A DNA stretch of 59,523 nt from Clostridia bacterium (lineage in GTDB: Bacteria > Bacillota > Clostridia > Lachnospirales > WQUN01). The notes beneath the pieces are model-generated. The model saw only the letters and a list, made by a program, of their open reading frames with translations, was not told the DNA's origin and searched no databases. The DNA lies in contig BNUF01000002.1 of the NCBI GenBank assembly GCA_025997155.1, forward strand, positions 1 through 59,523, read 5' to 3'. Position numbers and translations under genes: made by a program. Each line of letters starts with the position of its first letter. Within the stretch, counting starts at the first letter, position 1. Below are positions 37,888 to 46,619 of the stretch, piece after piece.

Positions 37888-38592
37888 CTATCTTATTTGG
37901 AAAATAAGTACAGTTATAAAAATACCGAGCAGACTCCCCAAAAGGACTTGTATCATTGAGTGTATGCGTCCCTCGATACGGCTTTGCGCCACAAGTGCCG
38001 CCAGAAAATACGCGAGCATAACGGCAATCATATTTTCGACAAGAAACAAAATAGCTGTCGCGACGGCAAAGGCGACGGCGGCGTGAGAACTCGGCAGCCC
38101 CCCGCGCAGCGGGTTTTTTTGCCCCGAAAAAGTCTTTATCGCAACCGTGACCATAAGTGTTAATAATACAGCGACTACCGTAAGATGTATCGGCGTACTC
38201 TGTATTCTATGTAGTAAATATGAGTGGTAATCAAATTCTATAAGTTTGCGGAAAATAAGTACATATCCGACGATTACGGAGTACATTGTCGCGAGAAACA
38301 CCCCGCCCGCCGCCGCGTCCTTTGCGAGTTTTGCGCGGGGGTCGCGTTTTTCGCCGCAATAAAGGTCGACGACCGCCTCGACGGAGGTGTTGATAAGTTC
38401 CGTCACGAGTACGAGAAATATCGACGACAGCACGATAAGGAACTCTTTCGCGTCAACATCGACAAAGAGTATCAAAAGGAACACCATAAACGCGGCAAAA
38501 AAATGTATCTTAAAGTTGCGTTCGTTTCGAAACGTCTCGATAATCCCCGCAAGGGCGTTGCTGAAACTGTCGAACAAACTTTTATTTTTCAC
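37888..38592 (-). CDS. dgkA: Fused diacylglycerol/undecaprenol kinase and PAP2 phosphatase
   Basis: A 234-residue membrane protein. Residues ~1-120 are a DgkA domain: AGIIETFRNERNFKIH, VTELINTSVEAVVDL and KLAKDAAAGGVF with the catalytic glutamates. Residues ~140-234 are a short PAP2 phosphatase: KNPLRGGLPSSHAAVAFA and SRIEGRIHSMIQV carry the SGH and RxxxxxH-type residues. The pair would phosphorylate undecaprenol and remove phosphate from lipid-linked (pyro)phosphates, so the fusion may balance carrier-lipid pools. It overlaps the 3' end of ybeY by 11 nt. Confidence 0.92.
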   Translation of the reverse strand: MKNKSLFDSFSNALAGIIETFRNERNFKIHFFAAFMVFLLILFVDVDAKEFLIVLSSIFLVLVTELINTSVEAVVDLYCGEKRDPRAKLAKDAAAGGVFLATMYSVIVGYVLIFRKLIEFDYHSYLLHRIQSTPIHLTVVAVLLTLMVTVAIKTFSGQKNPLRGGLPSSHAAVAFAVATAILFLVENMIAVMLAYFLAALVAQSRIEGRIHSMIQVLLGSLLGIFITVLIFQIR

Positions 38593-39034
38593 GCGAAATC
38601 CCCAAGCCGCTTAAAATTTCCTCTTGTTTGGCGGTCATTTCCTTTTCCGTTTCGTCGTCGTAATGGTCATAACCCAGCAAATGCAAACACGAGTGGACGC
38701 TCAAAAACGCCAGCTCCCTTGTCGGCGAATGTCCGAATTGCCTTGCCTGTTCCTCGGCGCGTTCAAGGGAAATAACGATATCGCCTAACATAACAAACCC
38801 GTTTTTATCAACTTTCGCCAAGCAATCAAACTGCGGAAACGAGAGGCAGTCCGTCGCCGCGTCCAGTTCGCGGTACTCCCTGTTAATTTCTCTAATCCCC
38901 TCATTATCCGTAACGGTGATACTTATTTCGGCGTTCAAAAACCCCGCGTTCTCCGCCGTGAACTTAGCCGTATTCTTTATGACTTCTTCGTATTCCTTGC
39001 CTAATTCGACTTCCGTTTCAAACAAAATCCCCAT
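38582..39034 (-). CDS. ybeY: Endoribonuclease YbeY
   Basis: A 150-residue zinc-dependent RNase for 16S rRNA 3'-end maturation and ribosome quality control. The metal site HSCLHLLGYDH (HxxxHxxGxDH) is intact, preceded by LSFPQF and MLGDIVISLERA. Start ATG 39034 (MGILFETEVE) is chosen because of the AAAGGCGG site and the 1-nt gap to pgpH; an upstream in-frame codon would overlap pgpH. Confidence 0.95.
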   Translation of the reverse strand: MGILFETEVELGKEYEEVIKNTAKFTAENAGFLNAEISITVTDNEGIREINREYRELDAATDCLSFPQFDCLAKVDKNGFVMLGDIVISLERAEEQARQFGHSPTRELAFLSVHSCLHLLGYDHYDDETEKEMTAKQEEILSGLGISREK

Positions 39035-39035
39035 T

Positions 39036-41135
39036 TTACCGCCTTTTCTCAGTCTCGTCAACTAATAGTTTTTTCTGTTTCTTGCTGTCTGTCGGGTACG
39101 GAATCCGCTCGTGGTACATTCCCCTGAACACGCGCATAAACGACCCCGTAACCGTCGCAAGGTCCTTGATTGTGAGTCCGCTTTCGGTGAGCTGCCCGTC
39201 GTCTAGTTTGTCCTTGATTAACGTGTTTATAAAGACTTCCACCTCGGGCATCGTCTTGCCCGTGGGTACCATAGAGCGAACCGCCGCCTCGACGGTGTCC
39301 GCCAGCATAAGTATCGCCGACTCGCGTGTCGTCGGGGGTTCGTAAGGATACCGAAACTCACTCTCGTCAATTTCCTTGTCGGGGTTTTCGGATTTATATT
39401 TATAGTAGAAATACTTAATGAGCGTGCTTCCGTGGTGTTGGGCAATCATATCTTTGATTACAATCGGCAGCTTCTCGTTGCACGCCATTTCGATTCCGAA
39501 ATCCACGTGTGAACGGATAATAGACGCACTCGCCACCGCGTCTATGAAACTGTGCGGATTTTCGCCGCCTACTTGGTTTTCGGCGAAATACTGCGGGTAT
39601 TTCAGTTTTCCTATGTCGTGGTAATAGCCGCCGACACGCACAAGCGTGGCGTTCGCGCCGATATCGAAGGCGGCGGTTTCCGCCAGATTCGCCACAATCA
39701 GCGAATGGTGATACGTCCCGGGCGCCTCAAGTGTCAGGCGGTGCAAAATCTTGTTGCTGGGGTTTGTGAGGTCCAGCAGTTTAATCGGCGTAATCACCCC
39801 GAACGCCGCCTCCCAGAGCGGCAGACTGCCCGTGCATAAAATTACCGTCGCAACCCCCGAAATCAGCGCGTAGAACATATTTTGTATAAGCTGCCCCGTG
39901 TACGCCGTGTCAAAAAAGATTGTGTACCCAAGGAGGACAAAGACGTTCACCGCCCCCGACACAAGGCCGACAAGGAGGACTTTGCTCCGCTCCGTGGTGT
40001 ACCGCGCCAAAATCGCGATTGCCGTGCCTGTGACAAGGTAGTACAACATATAGTCAAGGTCGGCTTTAAGCACAAGAGTCGTGATGACCACGACGCTGAA
40101 ATTCATCATAATGGACAATCGGTATCCGAGGAGCATCGACCAAAGCATCGTGAAAAGCAGTATAGGCACAAACAGCTGGTTCGCCCCTATCATAGTCCAT
40201 GTGATGGATACGATTAGCGCGTACAGCGTGAACGCCAAAATAACCGTCTTGCGCTTTTCCGCGAGCATTTGAGGGAAATGCGACATATACATAAGCGTGA
40301 ACGTGAAGACTGTCGCGACAATGATAAGCGCGCCGAGAGACGACAGAAAAGTCTCGATATAGTTCTTGCTTACAAAACCAAGCTCTTCAAGGGCGGCGTA
40401 CATTTCCTCCGTGATTACCTCGCCCGTGTCCACGATTTTTTCGTTCTTAAGGTAATATTCGGGGGCAATCTGCGCCGCCTTTTCCTCGCGGCGCAACTCC
40501 GTCGCCTCATAATCCACGACAAGGTTGGGTTCGATGAAATTCGACACGATTTCATACGCCAGATTTCGCTCCGTCTGGTTGTAGTTGAGATTCGCCAGCT
40601 GCTCCTTCGTGTCCGCAAGAGCTTTTTCCTCCCCGTCGGGGCGTACTCCCTGCTCGAGCGTCGTCTGCAAGGTCGTGGTCAAATCGGCTTTCATTCGGGC
40701 GTACTCGAGGTCGGGAAGTCCCAAAAGTTCGTTCACTTGATTCTGCGTTATGTAGGCAAGCAGTTTGTCCTCGCTCATCTTCTCCTGATTCGCGTAGGGC
40801 GTGAAAATCGGCGTTTTTTCGTTTCTAAGTTCCCCCACTTGGTCAAAAAAACTGTTCATTTGGGTAAATAGCCTGTCGTTCGTTTCGGTATCGACAATGT
40901 AGATATCCATAACGCTTTTTCGCGCTTCCTCGCGCCTGCGTTCCAAAAGAACCTTTTTTTCAACGTCACGCGTCGCGGTGAATTTTACGGGCGAAACGGT
41001 CCCCGCCGCAAGGTGGTAACTGCTCCGCGAATACCCGCCCGTGATTACCGCCGCCGCCGTAATCACAAACGCGATTGCCACGAACACGGCTATGAATTTG
41101 AAATTACTGTTTCGCCTTGTACCTTTGGCTGCCAT
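39036..41135 (-). CDS. pgpH: Cyclic di-AMP phosphodiesterase PgpH (7TM-HD)
   Basis: A 699-residue membrane enzyme. It has one N-terminal helix (~15-35), an extracytoplasmic 7TMR-HDED domain (~50-270), seven helices (~275-470) and an HD phosphohydrolase domain with TYHHSLIVANLAE, YYHDIGK and AQHHGS. It hydrolyses c-di-AMP, the messenger that controls K+ uptake and osmotic balance, of note given the trk genes at 14325. Start at 41135 (MAAKGTRRN) has GGGAGG 8 nt upstream and overlaps the phoH 3' end. Confidence 0.94.
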   Translation of the reverse strand: MAAKGTRRNSNFKFIAVFVAIAFVITAAAVITGGYSRSSYHLAAGTVSPVKFTATRDVEKKVLLERRREEARKSVMDIYIVDTETNDRLFTQMNSFFDQVGELRNEKTPIFTPYANQEKMSEDKLLAYITQNQVNELLGLPDLEYARMKADLTTTLQTTLEQGVRPDGEEKALADTKEQLANLNYNQTERNLAYEIVSNFIEPNLVVDYEATELRREEKAAQIAPEYYLKNEKIVDTGEVITEEMYAALEELGFVSKNYIETFLSSLGALIIVATVFTFTLMYMSHFPQMLAEKRKTVILAFTLYALIVSITWTMIGANQLFVPILLFTMLWSMLLGYRLSIMMNFSVVVITTLVLKADLDYMLYYLVTGTAIAILARYTTERSKVLLVGLVSGAVNVFVLLGYTIFFDTAYTGQLIQNMFYALISGVATVILCTGSLPLWEAAFGVITPIKLLDLTNPSNKILHRLTLEAPGTYHHSLIVANLAETAAFDIGANATLVRVGGYYHDIGKLKYPQYFAENQVGGENPHSFIDAVASASIIRSHVDFGIEMACNEKLPIVIKDMIAQHHGSTLIKYFYYKYKSENPDKEIDESEFRYPYEPPTTRESAILMLADTVEAAVRSMVPTGKTMPEVEVFINTLIKDKLDDGQLTESGLTIKDLATVTGSFMRVFRGMYHERIPYPTDSKKQKKLLVDETEKRR

Positions 41136-42090
41136 TTGACGTGCCTCCCGGCTTTTGCGTTTCCTCATAAGCCCTTATAATTTGCGCGACAAGCGGGTGA
41201 CGCACAACGTCTTTTGTCGACAGTGCCGCAACTTTGATTCCGTTTATATTCTTAAGTATCCTGACGGCGACGTCCATTCCCGATTTTTTGCCCCGAGGCA
41301 AGTCGATTTGCGTCAAGTCGCCCGTGATTACGGCTTTTGAGCCGAAACCGAGACGCGTCAGAAACATTTTCATCTGTTCGTTCGTGGTGTTCTGCGCCTC
41401 GTCAAGCACGATAAACGAGTTGTCAAGGGTACGCCCGCGCATATACGCCAGCGGCGCAACCTCAATCGCCCCTTTTTCCATATTTTTAAGAAAGACTTCC
41501 GTCCCCATTATGTCGTGTAGCGCGTCATAAAGAGGGCGGAGGTACGGGTCGACTTTTTGCTGGAGGTCGCCCGGGAGAAAACCTAAGCTCTCCCCCGCCT
41601 CAATCGCGGGGCGGGTGAGGATAATCCGCGAGACTTCGCCGGCGCGAAACGCTTTCACCGCCATAGCCATAGCGAGGTAGGTTTTGCCCGTCCCCGCCGG
41701 GCCCGAGCCGAAAACCACCGTGTTTTCGCGGATAAGGTCGATATATTTTTTCTGCCCGAGAGTCTTTGGTTTAATCGGCTTGCCCGCGCTGCTTAAACAA
41801 ATCACGTCGTCGTTTATCTTCTCGATTTCGGAGAAATTGCCGTCCATAACCTCCGCGATTATATAATTAACGGTTTGCTCCGTCACTTCTCCCTTTTTTG
41901 AGAACTCCGCGAGTTTGTTTAAAACAGTACACGCGCCGCGAACCCTGCCGCCGCTCACCTGTATGTCGTCGCCGCGGTTCGTCACGGACACGCCGAAGGC
42001 GTTTTCTATCTTTTTTATATTAAGGTCAAAGCTGCCGAAAACCCCGCCGATTATCCTAGAGTCTATCGTCAAAGTTTCCGCGTCCGCCAT
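41104..42090 (-). CDS. phoH: PhoH family ATPase
   Basis: A 328-residue P-loop protein of the PhoH/YbeZ type, linked to RNA and ribosome quality control with YbeY. It has a KH-like N-terminal region and then Walker A GPAGTGKTYLA (~127-137), LTRPAIEAGESLGFLPGD and Walker B FIVLDEAQN. Start ATG 42090 follows GGAGGGCGG; an upstream in-frame codon at 42105 overlaps that site. First gene of the minus-strand cluster. A GTGC-TAAAAT sequence upstream may be its -10 region, divergent from rpmF. Confidence 0.95.
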   Translation of the reverse strand: MADAETLTIDSRIIGGVFGSFDLNIKKIENAFGVSVTNRGDDIQVSGGRVRGACTVLNKLAEFSKKGEVTEQTVNYIIAEVMDGNFSEIEKINDDVICLSSAGKPIKPKTLGQKKYIDLIRENTVVFGSGPAGTGKTYLAMAMAVKAFRAGEVSRIILTRPAIEAGESLGFLPGDLQQKVDPYLRPLYDALHDIMGTEVFLKNMEKGAIEVAPLAYMRGRTLDNSFIVLDEAQNTTNEQMKMFLTRLGFGSKAVITGDLTQIDLPRGKKSGMDVAVRILKNINGIKVAALSTKDVVRHPLVAQIIRAYEETQKPGGTSNGSQRYKAKQ

Positions 42091-42195
42091 TATACCGCCC
42101 TCCAAGAGTTATAGATACGCCTCTTTAATATTTTAGCACATTTCAAACATAAAAAACAGTATTTTTTATAACTTAAGGAAACTATAAATACGCCC

Positions 42196-42224
42196 TTGAC
42201 AACCGCCGCCTAATCCTGTATAAT
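42196..42224 (+). promoter_or_regulatory. Strong sigma-A promoter of rpmF-plsX-rnc
   Basis: Consensus TTGACA at 42196-42201, a 17-nt spacer and consensus TATAAT at 42219-42224, 43 nt before the rpmF start. Confidence 0.88.
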
Positions 42225-42266
42225 TGGTATTCATTAACACCAGTCTGATTAAGGAGGTTTTAGATT

Positions 42267-42452
42267 ATGGGTGCAATCTGTCCGAAAGGCAAAATTTCAA
42301 AATCCCGCCGCGACAAACGCCGCGCTGATAGCTGGAAAATACCCGTGGCGAACCTTGTCGCTTGCGGCAAATGCGGGGAACTTGTGAAATCTCACCACGC
42401 TTGCAAATCCTGCGGCACGTACAACAAACGCGCGGTTTCTGTCTTACAATAG
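42267..42452 (+). CDS. rpmF: 50S ribosomal protein L32
   Basis: A 61-residue ribosomal protein with the L32 signature SKSRRDKRRADSWKI and a C4 zinc ribbon (CGKCGE and CKSCG). The start region MGAICPKGKIS differs slightly from the common MAVPKRKTS. It has an AAGGAGG site. The usual upstream yceD (DUF177) gene is absent; rpmF instead has its own strong promoter. plsX follows by 62 nt. Confidence 0.95.
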   Translation: MGAICPKGKISKSRRDKRRADSWKIPVANLVACGKCGELVKSHHACKSCGTYNKRAVSVLQ

Positions 42453-42453
42453 C

Positions 42454-42497
42454 ATTTTTTGTATTCTCTGGAGATGCGGGCATCTCCTTTTTTATAA
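42454..42497 (+). terminator. Partial terminator hairpin between rpmF and plsX
   Basis: GGAGATG and CATCTCC form a stem with a CGGG loop, followed by TTTTTTAT. It likely attenuates so that L32 mRNA exceeds plsX-rnc mRNA. Confidence 0.75.
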
Positions 42498-42514
42498 GAA
42501 AAAGGCGGGGATTT

Positions 42515-43522
42515 ATGAACGCAAGAATTGCCATAGACGCGATGGGCGGGGATTTTTCGCCGAGTGAGACGGTGGCGGGGGCGGTTCTAGCTCTGCGCGC
42601 CACAAACAAACGCCTTGTCCTCGCGGGCTTTGAGAACGAAATCAAAAAAGTTCTCGAGGGTTACAAACTGTCGGACGAGGAGTATTCCCGCCTTGAAATA
42701 ATCCACACCTCGGAGGTCATAAGCACGGCGGATTCCCCGACGGCGGCGATAAAACAAAAAAAAGACTCGTCGATTGTCGTGGGGCTTAACCTCCTAAAAA
42801 ACGGGGACGCGTCCGCTTTTATTTCGGCGGGTTCGACGGGAGCGCTGCTGACGGGGGCGACGCTTATTGTCGGCAGAATCGAGGGCGTTGCGCGTCCCGC
42901 CTTGGCGACACTTCTCCCGAACGAAAAGGGCGGGTTTACCTTTTTGCTCGACTCGGGGGCGAATATGGACGCGAAACCGCTGTATCTGCTGCAATTCGCC
43001 AAAATGGGCGCGATATATATGGAAAACGTGATGAACATAAAAAAACCGCGTGTCGGGCTTGTGAACGTCGGGGCTGAACCCGAAAAGGGCAACCAGCTCA
43101 CAAAAGAGGCGTTTGAACTTCTTTCAAAGGACAAGACGATTAATTTTATAGGAAACGTCGAGGCGCGGGAAATCCCCGCGGGGGTGTGCGACGTGCTTGT
43201 TTGCGACGCGTTCGTCGGGAACATACTTATAAAATACACGGAAGGCTTTGCGAAAGGCATTTTCGGAATGATTAAAGAGGAAGTCTACCGAAATCCGATT
43301 TCCAAACTGGGCGGTTTACTCCTTAAACAAGGTTTCGGCAACATCGAGGACAAATTCGATTACCACAAAGTCGGGGGCGTACCCCTAATCGGGCTTAACG
43401 GGCTTGTCGTCAAGTCTCACGGCTCGGCGACCCGCACCACGATAAACGCGGCGATAAAACAGTGTTCGTCCTTTATCGACAAGGATATAGTCGAAAAAAT
43501 CAAAGGGAATATGAGTATATGA
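42515..43522 (+). CDS. plsX: Phosphate acyltransferase PlsX
   Basis: Makes acyl-phosphate from acyl-ACP, the first step of phospholipid synthesis with PlsY. 335 residues from ATG 42515 (MNARIAIDAMGGDFSPSE) after a GGCGGGG site. Motifs are DAMGGD, SAGSTGALL, LDSGANMD, GLVNVGAEPEKGN and NVEAREIP with VCDAFVGN. The TGA overlaps the rnc ATG (ATGA). The often-present acpP between the two genes is missing here. Confidence 0.96.
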   Translation: MNARIAIDAMGGDFSPSETVAGAVLALRATNKRLVLAGFENEIKKVLEGYKLSDEEYSRLEIIHTSEVISTADSPTAAIKQKKDSSIVVGLNLLKNGDASAFISAGSTGALLTGATLIVGRIEGVARPALATLLPNEKGGFTFLLDSGANMDAKPLYLLQFAKMGAIYMENVMNIKKPRVGLVNVGAEPEKGNQLTKEAFELLSKDKTINFIGNVEAREIPAGVCDVLVCDAFVGNILIKYTEGFAKGIFGMIKEEVYRNPISKLGGLLLKQGFGNIEDKFDYHKVGGVPLIGLNGLVVKSHGSATRTTINAAIKQCSSFIDKDIVEKIKGNMSI

Positions 43523-44217
43523 GTGAATCGTACAACAGAGAACGAGCGGAGGAGATTATCGGATATCGTTTTTCCGACGAATCCCTTCTTTTCACGGCGT
43601 TTTCGCATAGTTCCTACGCCAACGAACATAACCTCACCCACAACGAACGCCTTGAGTTTCTGGGGGACGCGGTGCTTGAAATCGTCATAAGCGAGTGGAT
43701 TTACAAGAACCACCCGAAGATGAGCGAGGGCGATATGTCGCGCCTGCGCGCGAGTTATGTCCGCGAGGAAACGCTGTCGGACGTTATGCGGCAGTTTCAT
43801 CTTAACAAATACCTGATGATGGGAAACGGCGAGGAGCAATCGGGCGGACGCGAACGAAGCTCGATAATCGCGGACGCGTTTGAGGCAATCGTCGGGGCGA
43901 TTTTTCTTGACGGCGGACTCGAACCCGCCAAAAAATTTATCCTCGGGAAATTGTCCGAAAAACTCCGCACACCAATGGAGGAGGCGAAAAAACTCGACTA
44001 CAAGACGTTTCTTCAGGAATACATACAGCAATCCTCAACAAACCCTATAACCTACTCGATTTATGACGAACAAGGACCCTCCCACGACAAAACTTTTTAT
44101 GCCCTTGTGCGAATCAACGCCCGCGAACTGGGACGCGGCAAAGGCAAATCGAAAAAAGAGGCGGAGCAGAACGCCGCCCTTGACGCAACCCAAAAACTGG
44201 GGATACTCAAACTGTAA
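43519..44217 (+). CDS. rnc: Ribonuclease III
   Basis: A 232-residue double-strand-specific endonuclease for rRNA and mRNA processing. The catalytic motif is NERLEFLGDAVLE (~38-50), with RSSIIADAFEAIVGAIFLDGG (in two parts) giving the second acidic pair. The C-terminal dsRNA-binding domain has DYKTFLQEYIQ and GKGKSKKEAEQNAA. Start ATG 43519 lies within the plsX stop overlap. Confidence 0.97.
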   Translation: MSESYNRERAEEIIGYRFSDESLLFTAFSHSSYANEHNLTHNERLEFLGDAVLEIVISEWIYKNHPKMSEGDMSRLRASYVREETLSDVMRQFHLNKYLMMGNGEEQSGGRERSSIIADAFEAIVGAIFLDGGLEPAKKFILGKLSEKLRTPMEEAKKLDYKTFLQEYIQQSSTNPITYSIYDEQGPSHDKTFYALVRINARELGRGKGKSKKEAEQNAALDATQKLGILKL

Positions 44218-44226
44218 TAAAGGCTC

Positions 44227-44979
44227 TTACAGGTATTCAATAGTCATATATAATTTTTCAAGGCTGAAACGCCCGTTTTCCCAGTAATCCTGATTTTCCT
44301 CCAGATTTTTTATACTGTCGGTGAAGATGTTTTCGCCGTGGCGGAGGATACTCACGCGGTTGCATATCTTTTGCGTTTCGTCAAGGTTGTGGGTGGTGAT
44401 TATGACGGTCGCGCCCATAGCGGCGCGGTCTTGTATGAGCGTTCGCAAGGTTGCGGTGCTTACGGGGTCAAGCCCGTTTGTCGGCTCGTCGAGCAGCAGG
44501 ATTCTCGGCTCGTGAATGAAGGCGCGGATTAACGCGACTTTTTTTTTCATTCCAAGGGAAAACCCTTTTATAGGAAGAAACTTTTTGTCGTATATCTCGA
44601 ACATTTTTAGCATTTCATCGATTCGGGCGTTGTAGATTTTCGGCGAAAGCCCGTATATCTCGGCGAAAAACCGCAGATTGTCGTATACCGTCAAGGGTTC
44701 GTACAAGCCGACTTCCTCCGACAAAACCCCGCACATAGCTCGCACCTCGTCGCCGCAGGCGCTCGGGTCAGCCCCGAAAACCGAAATCGCTCCGCCGTCA
44801 CGCCGAAAAAGCCCCAGAATAAGTCGCAGAGTAGTCGTTTTCCCCGAGCCGTTATGCCCCAAGAGTGCGTAAGCTTCGCCTGATTTTATGGAAAGGTCTA
44901 ATTTATTTATCGCGTGTATGCTTGTTTTTTTCGAAACGAACGTCTTGCTGACATTTGTAAACGTTATCCCGTTCTCCAT
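44227..44979 (-). CDS. ABC transporter ATP-binding protein, orphan
   Basis: A 250-residue ABC-2-type ATPase starting at ATG 44979 (MENGITFTNVSKTF) after AGGGGC. Motifs are Walker A GHNGSGKTTT, a signature written FSLGMKKKVAL instead of the usual LSGGQ/LSxGM, Walker B ILLLDEPTNGLDP and H-loop TTHNLDE. No permease gene is adjacent: the divergent neighbour is a lipoprotein and the convergent one is rnc. It may pair with a permease encoded elsewhere. Confidence 0.9.
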   Translation of the reverse strand: MENGITFTNVSKTFVSKKTSIHAINKLDLSIKSGEAYALLGHNGSGKTTTLRLILGLFRRDGGAISVFGADPSACGDEVRAMCGVLSEEVGLYEPLTVYDNLRFFAEIYGLSPKIYNARIDEMLKMFEIYDKKFLPIKGFSLGMKKKVALIRAFIHEPRILLLDEPTNGLDPVSTATLRTLIQDRAAMGATVIITTHNLDETQKICNRVSILRHGENIFTDSIKNLEENQDYWENGRFSLEKLYMTIEYL

Positions 44980-44992
44980 AAAATTTAGCCCC

Positions 44993-45021
44993 TTGCGTTT
45001 GGATTCTGTTTTTATTATAAT
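44993..45021 (+). promoter_or_regulatory. Sigma-A promoter of the lipoprotein at 45063
   Basis: TTGCGT at 44993-44998, a 17-nt spacer and TATAAT at 45016-45021, then an AGGAG site before ATG 45063. Confidence 0.7.
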
Positions 45022-45062
45022 GTAAATACACGATTTGGTCAATATAATTAGGAGTGTACCCT

Positions 45063-45800
45063 ATGAAGAAAAAATTATGTATATTATTGGTATTAACGCT
45101 ATTATTTGTATCCTGCAAAAAACAGGCGGCGAAGCCGGAATCCGCGCCGCCCGCTCCGCAAAACACCGAAACTAACGAGCCGTCAAAGAACGCCCCCGTA
45201 CCCGATATGCCCCCCGAAGTGCTAACGCTCCTCAACTCTCTGGGCGACTTTCAAACCGTGACATACGCCGTCACCGCCACGGCGCGAAAAACGGGCGACG
45301 CGCAGGAGAGCCTGACGACACAGGCGTTCACGAAACCCGACCCTTTCGCGATATATGTCGATACGCGCAACCAGATAGACGAGCTGGTGAACGCGTCCAC
45401 CGCCGTTTATTCGGAGGAAAGCGGGGTATACGCCGTAAACTATGACGGGGAGTACCGCGTACAGCCCCTAGCCAGTCAGGACGACATCGTGAAGATGATG
45501 ACGCTTATTATGCAAGAGGCGAACCCTATGGACTACCATTATTTGACAAAAACCTCGGACGGATATACCTATGACGTGTCCACAATCTCCGAATACCTGA
45601 AAAATCTGGGGGTAGAGACCTCTGTCGGCGAAGTCCCCGCCGCGGTGCAAATTACCGAAAATTCCGTGCAGATTCAACTTGACCTAACCGAATATCTAAG
45701 CGGATACGACCAATTTTTTGTGACACAATTCGCGGGAGGTATCGACGGCGACGCGCCTCAGCTCTCAATCCCCGAAGCCGTCAAGGCGAAACTTGGCTAA
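45063..45800 (+). CDS. Hypothetical lipoprotein
   Basis: A 245-residue protein with a lipoprotein signal (KKKLCILLVLTLLFVSC, lipobox FVSC with Cys ~16), a Pro/Glu-rich linker (~20-50) and a soluble domain to the C-terminus. I recognise no enzyme motif. The general pattern (average outside domain measuring beta strands, YAVNYDGEYRV) is like LolA/LppX-like carrier or substrate-binding lipoproteins, but that is only a guess. It has its own promoter and is convergent with the methyltransferase, overlapping it by 4 nt. Confidence 0.78.
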   Translation: MKKKLCILLVLTLLFVSCKKQAAKPESAPPAPQNTETNEPSKNAPVPDMPPEVLTLLNSLGDFQTVTYAVTATARKTGDAQESLTTQAFTKPDPFAIYVDTRNQIDELVNASTAVYSEESGVYAVNYDGEYRVQPLASQDDIVKMMTLIMQEANPMDYHYLTKTSDGYTYDVSTISEYLKNLGVETSVGEVPAAVQITENSVQIQLDLTEYLSGYDQFFVTQFAGGIDGDAPQLSIPEAVKAKLG

Positions 45801-46468
45801 ATCTTTTTGAGTACAAATATATTAATCTTGGAGAATGGAATCAAAAAACGCGGAATTCCTATCTTCGGGATTTCGTCAAGGTGGAATTTTTCGGGGTTTT
45901 TGAGTATGTCAAAGGTGTACTCTTTGTACGTAAAACCGTTTTCCGTAAACATTTTTTTCATACGGCTGTACGTAAGCAAAAACAGGGGTTCTTGATATTT
46001 CCCAAAAGTTTTCAAAAGCCCATAGAAAGTCTTGTTAGGAAACCAGTGCAAAAAATATGTTTTCGTGTGCAGCTCTTTTGGGAAAACCCTATTCGGCGTG
46101 GCAAAGTAGCATAATCCGCCTTTTTTAAGTACGCGGCAAACCTCGCCCAAGTGCAGGGCGTATTCGGGCATATGTTCGATTACGTGGTTTGAAATCGCCG
46201 CGTCAAAGCTGTTGTCTGGAAACGGCAGTTTAGCCCCGTCAACCTTGACGAAAGTAAACCCCTCCGTCTTTTCGTGCTGTGACACGTCAACCGACGTAAC
46301 CTCGTTACCGCGTCCCGCTACATAACGCGCAATCCCGCCGTTTCCCGTGCCTATGTCAAGCGCCTTAAACCCCGTGATTTCGCGTCCCGCCGCGTCCCCT
46401 AGGACGCTTAGTATCTTTTGCGCCTTTACGTCGCGGTTTTCTCTAATAAAATAACCCTTTTCAGACAT
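45797..46468 (-). CDS. Class I SAM-dependent methyltransferase
   Basis: A 223-residue protein with the SAM-binding motif I ALDIGTGNGGIARYVA (~37-52), motif II VTSVDVS (~60), FDAAISNHVIEHMPEY (motif IV, ~95-110) and LKKGGLCYFATPNRVFP. The C-terminal part (HWFPNKTFYGLLKTFGKY) resembles methyltransferases acting on polyprenyl-linked or small-molecule substrates. The substrate is unknown. A GGGGCGAGG site precedes ATG 46468. Confidence 0.88.
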   Translation of the reverse strand: MSEKGYFIRENRDVKAQKILSVLGDAAGREITGFKALDIGTGNGGIARYVAGRGNEVTSVDVSQHEKTEGFTFVKVDGAKLPFPDNSFDAAISNHVIEHMPEYALHLGEVCRVLKKGGLCYFATPNRVFPKELHTKTYFLHWFPNKTFYGLLKTFGKYQEPLFLLTYSRMKKMFTENGFTYKEYTFDILKNPEKFHLDEIPKIGIPRFLIPFSKINIFVLKKI

Positions 46469-46534
46469 TAACCTCGCCCCTTTTATTCAATTATATCAGC
46501 GGAGTTAATTTTCGTCAAATACGCAAAATAATTG

Positions 46535-46564
46535 TTGACAGACGCTCCTTCAATGTGGTATATT
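46535..46564 (+). promoter_or_regulatory. Sigma-A promoter of xylB
   Basis: TTGACA at 46535-46540, an 18-nt spacer and TATATT at 46559-46564. No operator palindrome or cre-like box was recognised. Confidence 0.75.
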
Positions 46565-46619
46565 TTACTTGTTAATATTGTGCGGAAAATTTATTGTAAA
46601 AAGGAGAATCGCTTTATAC

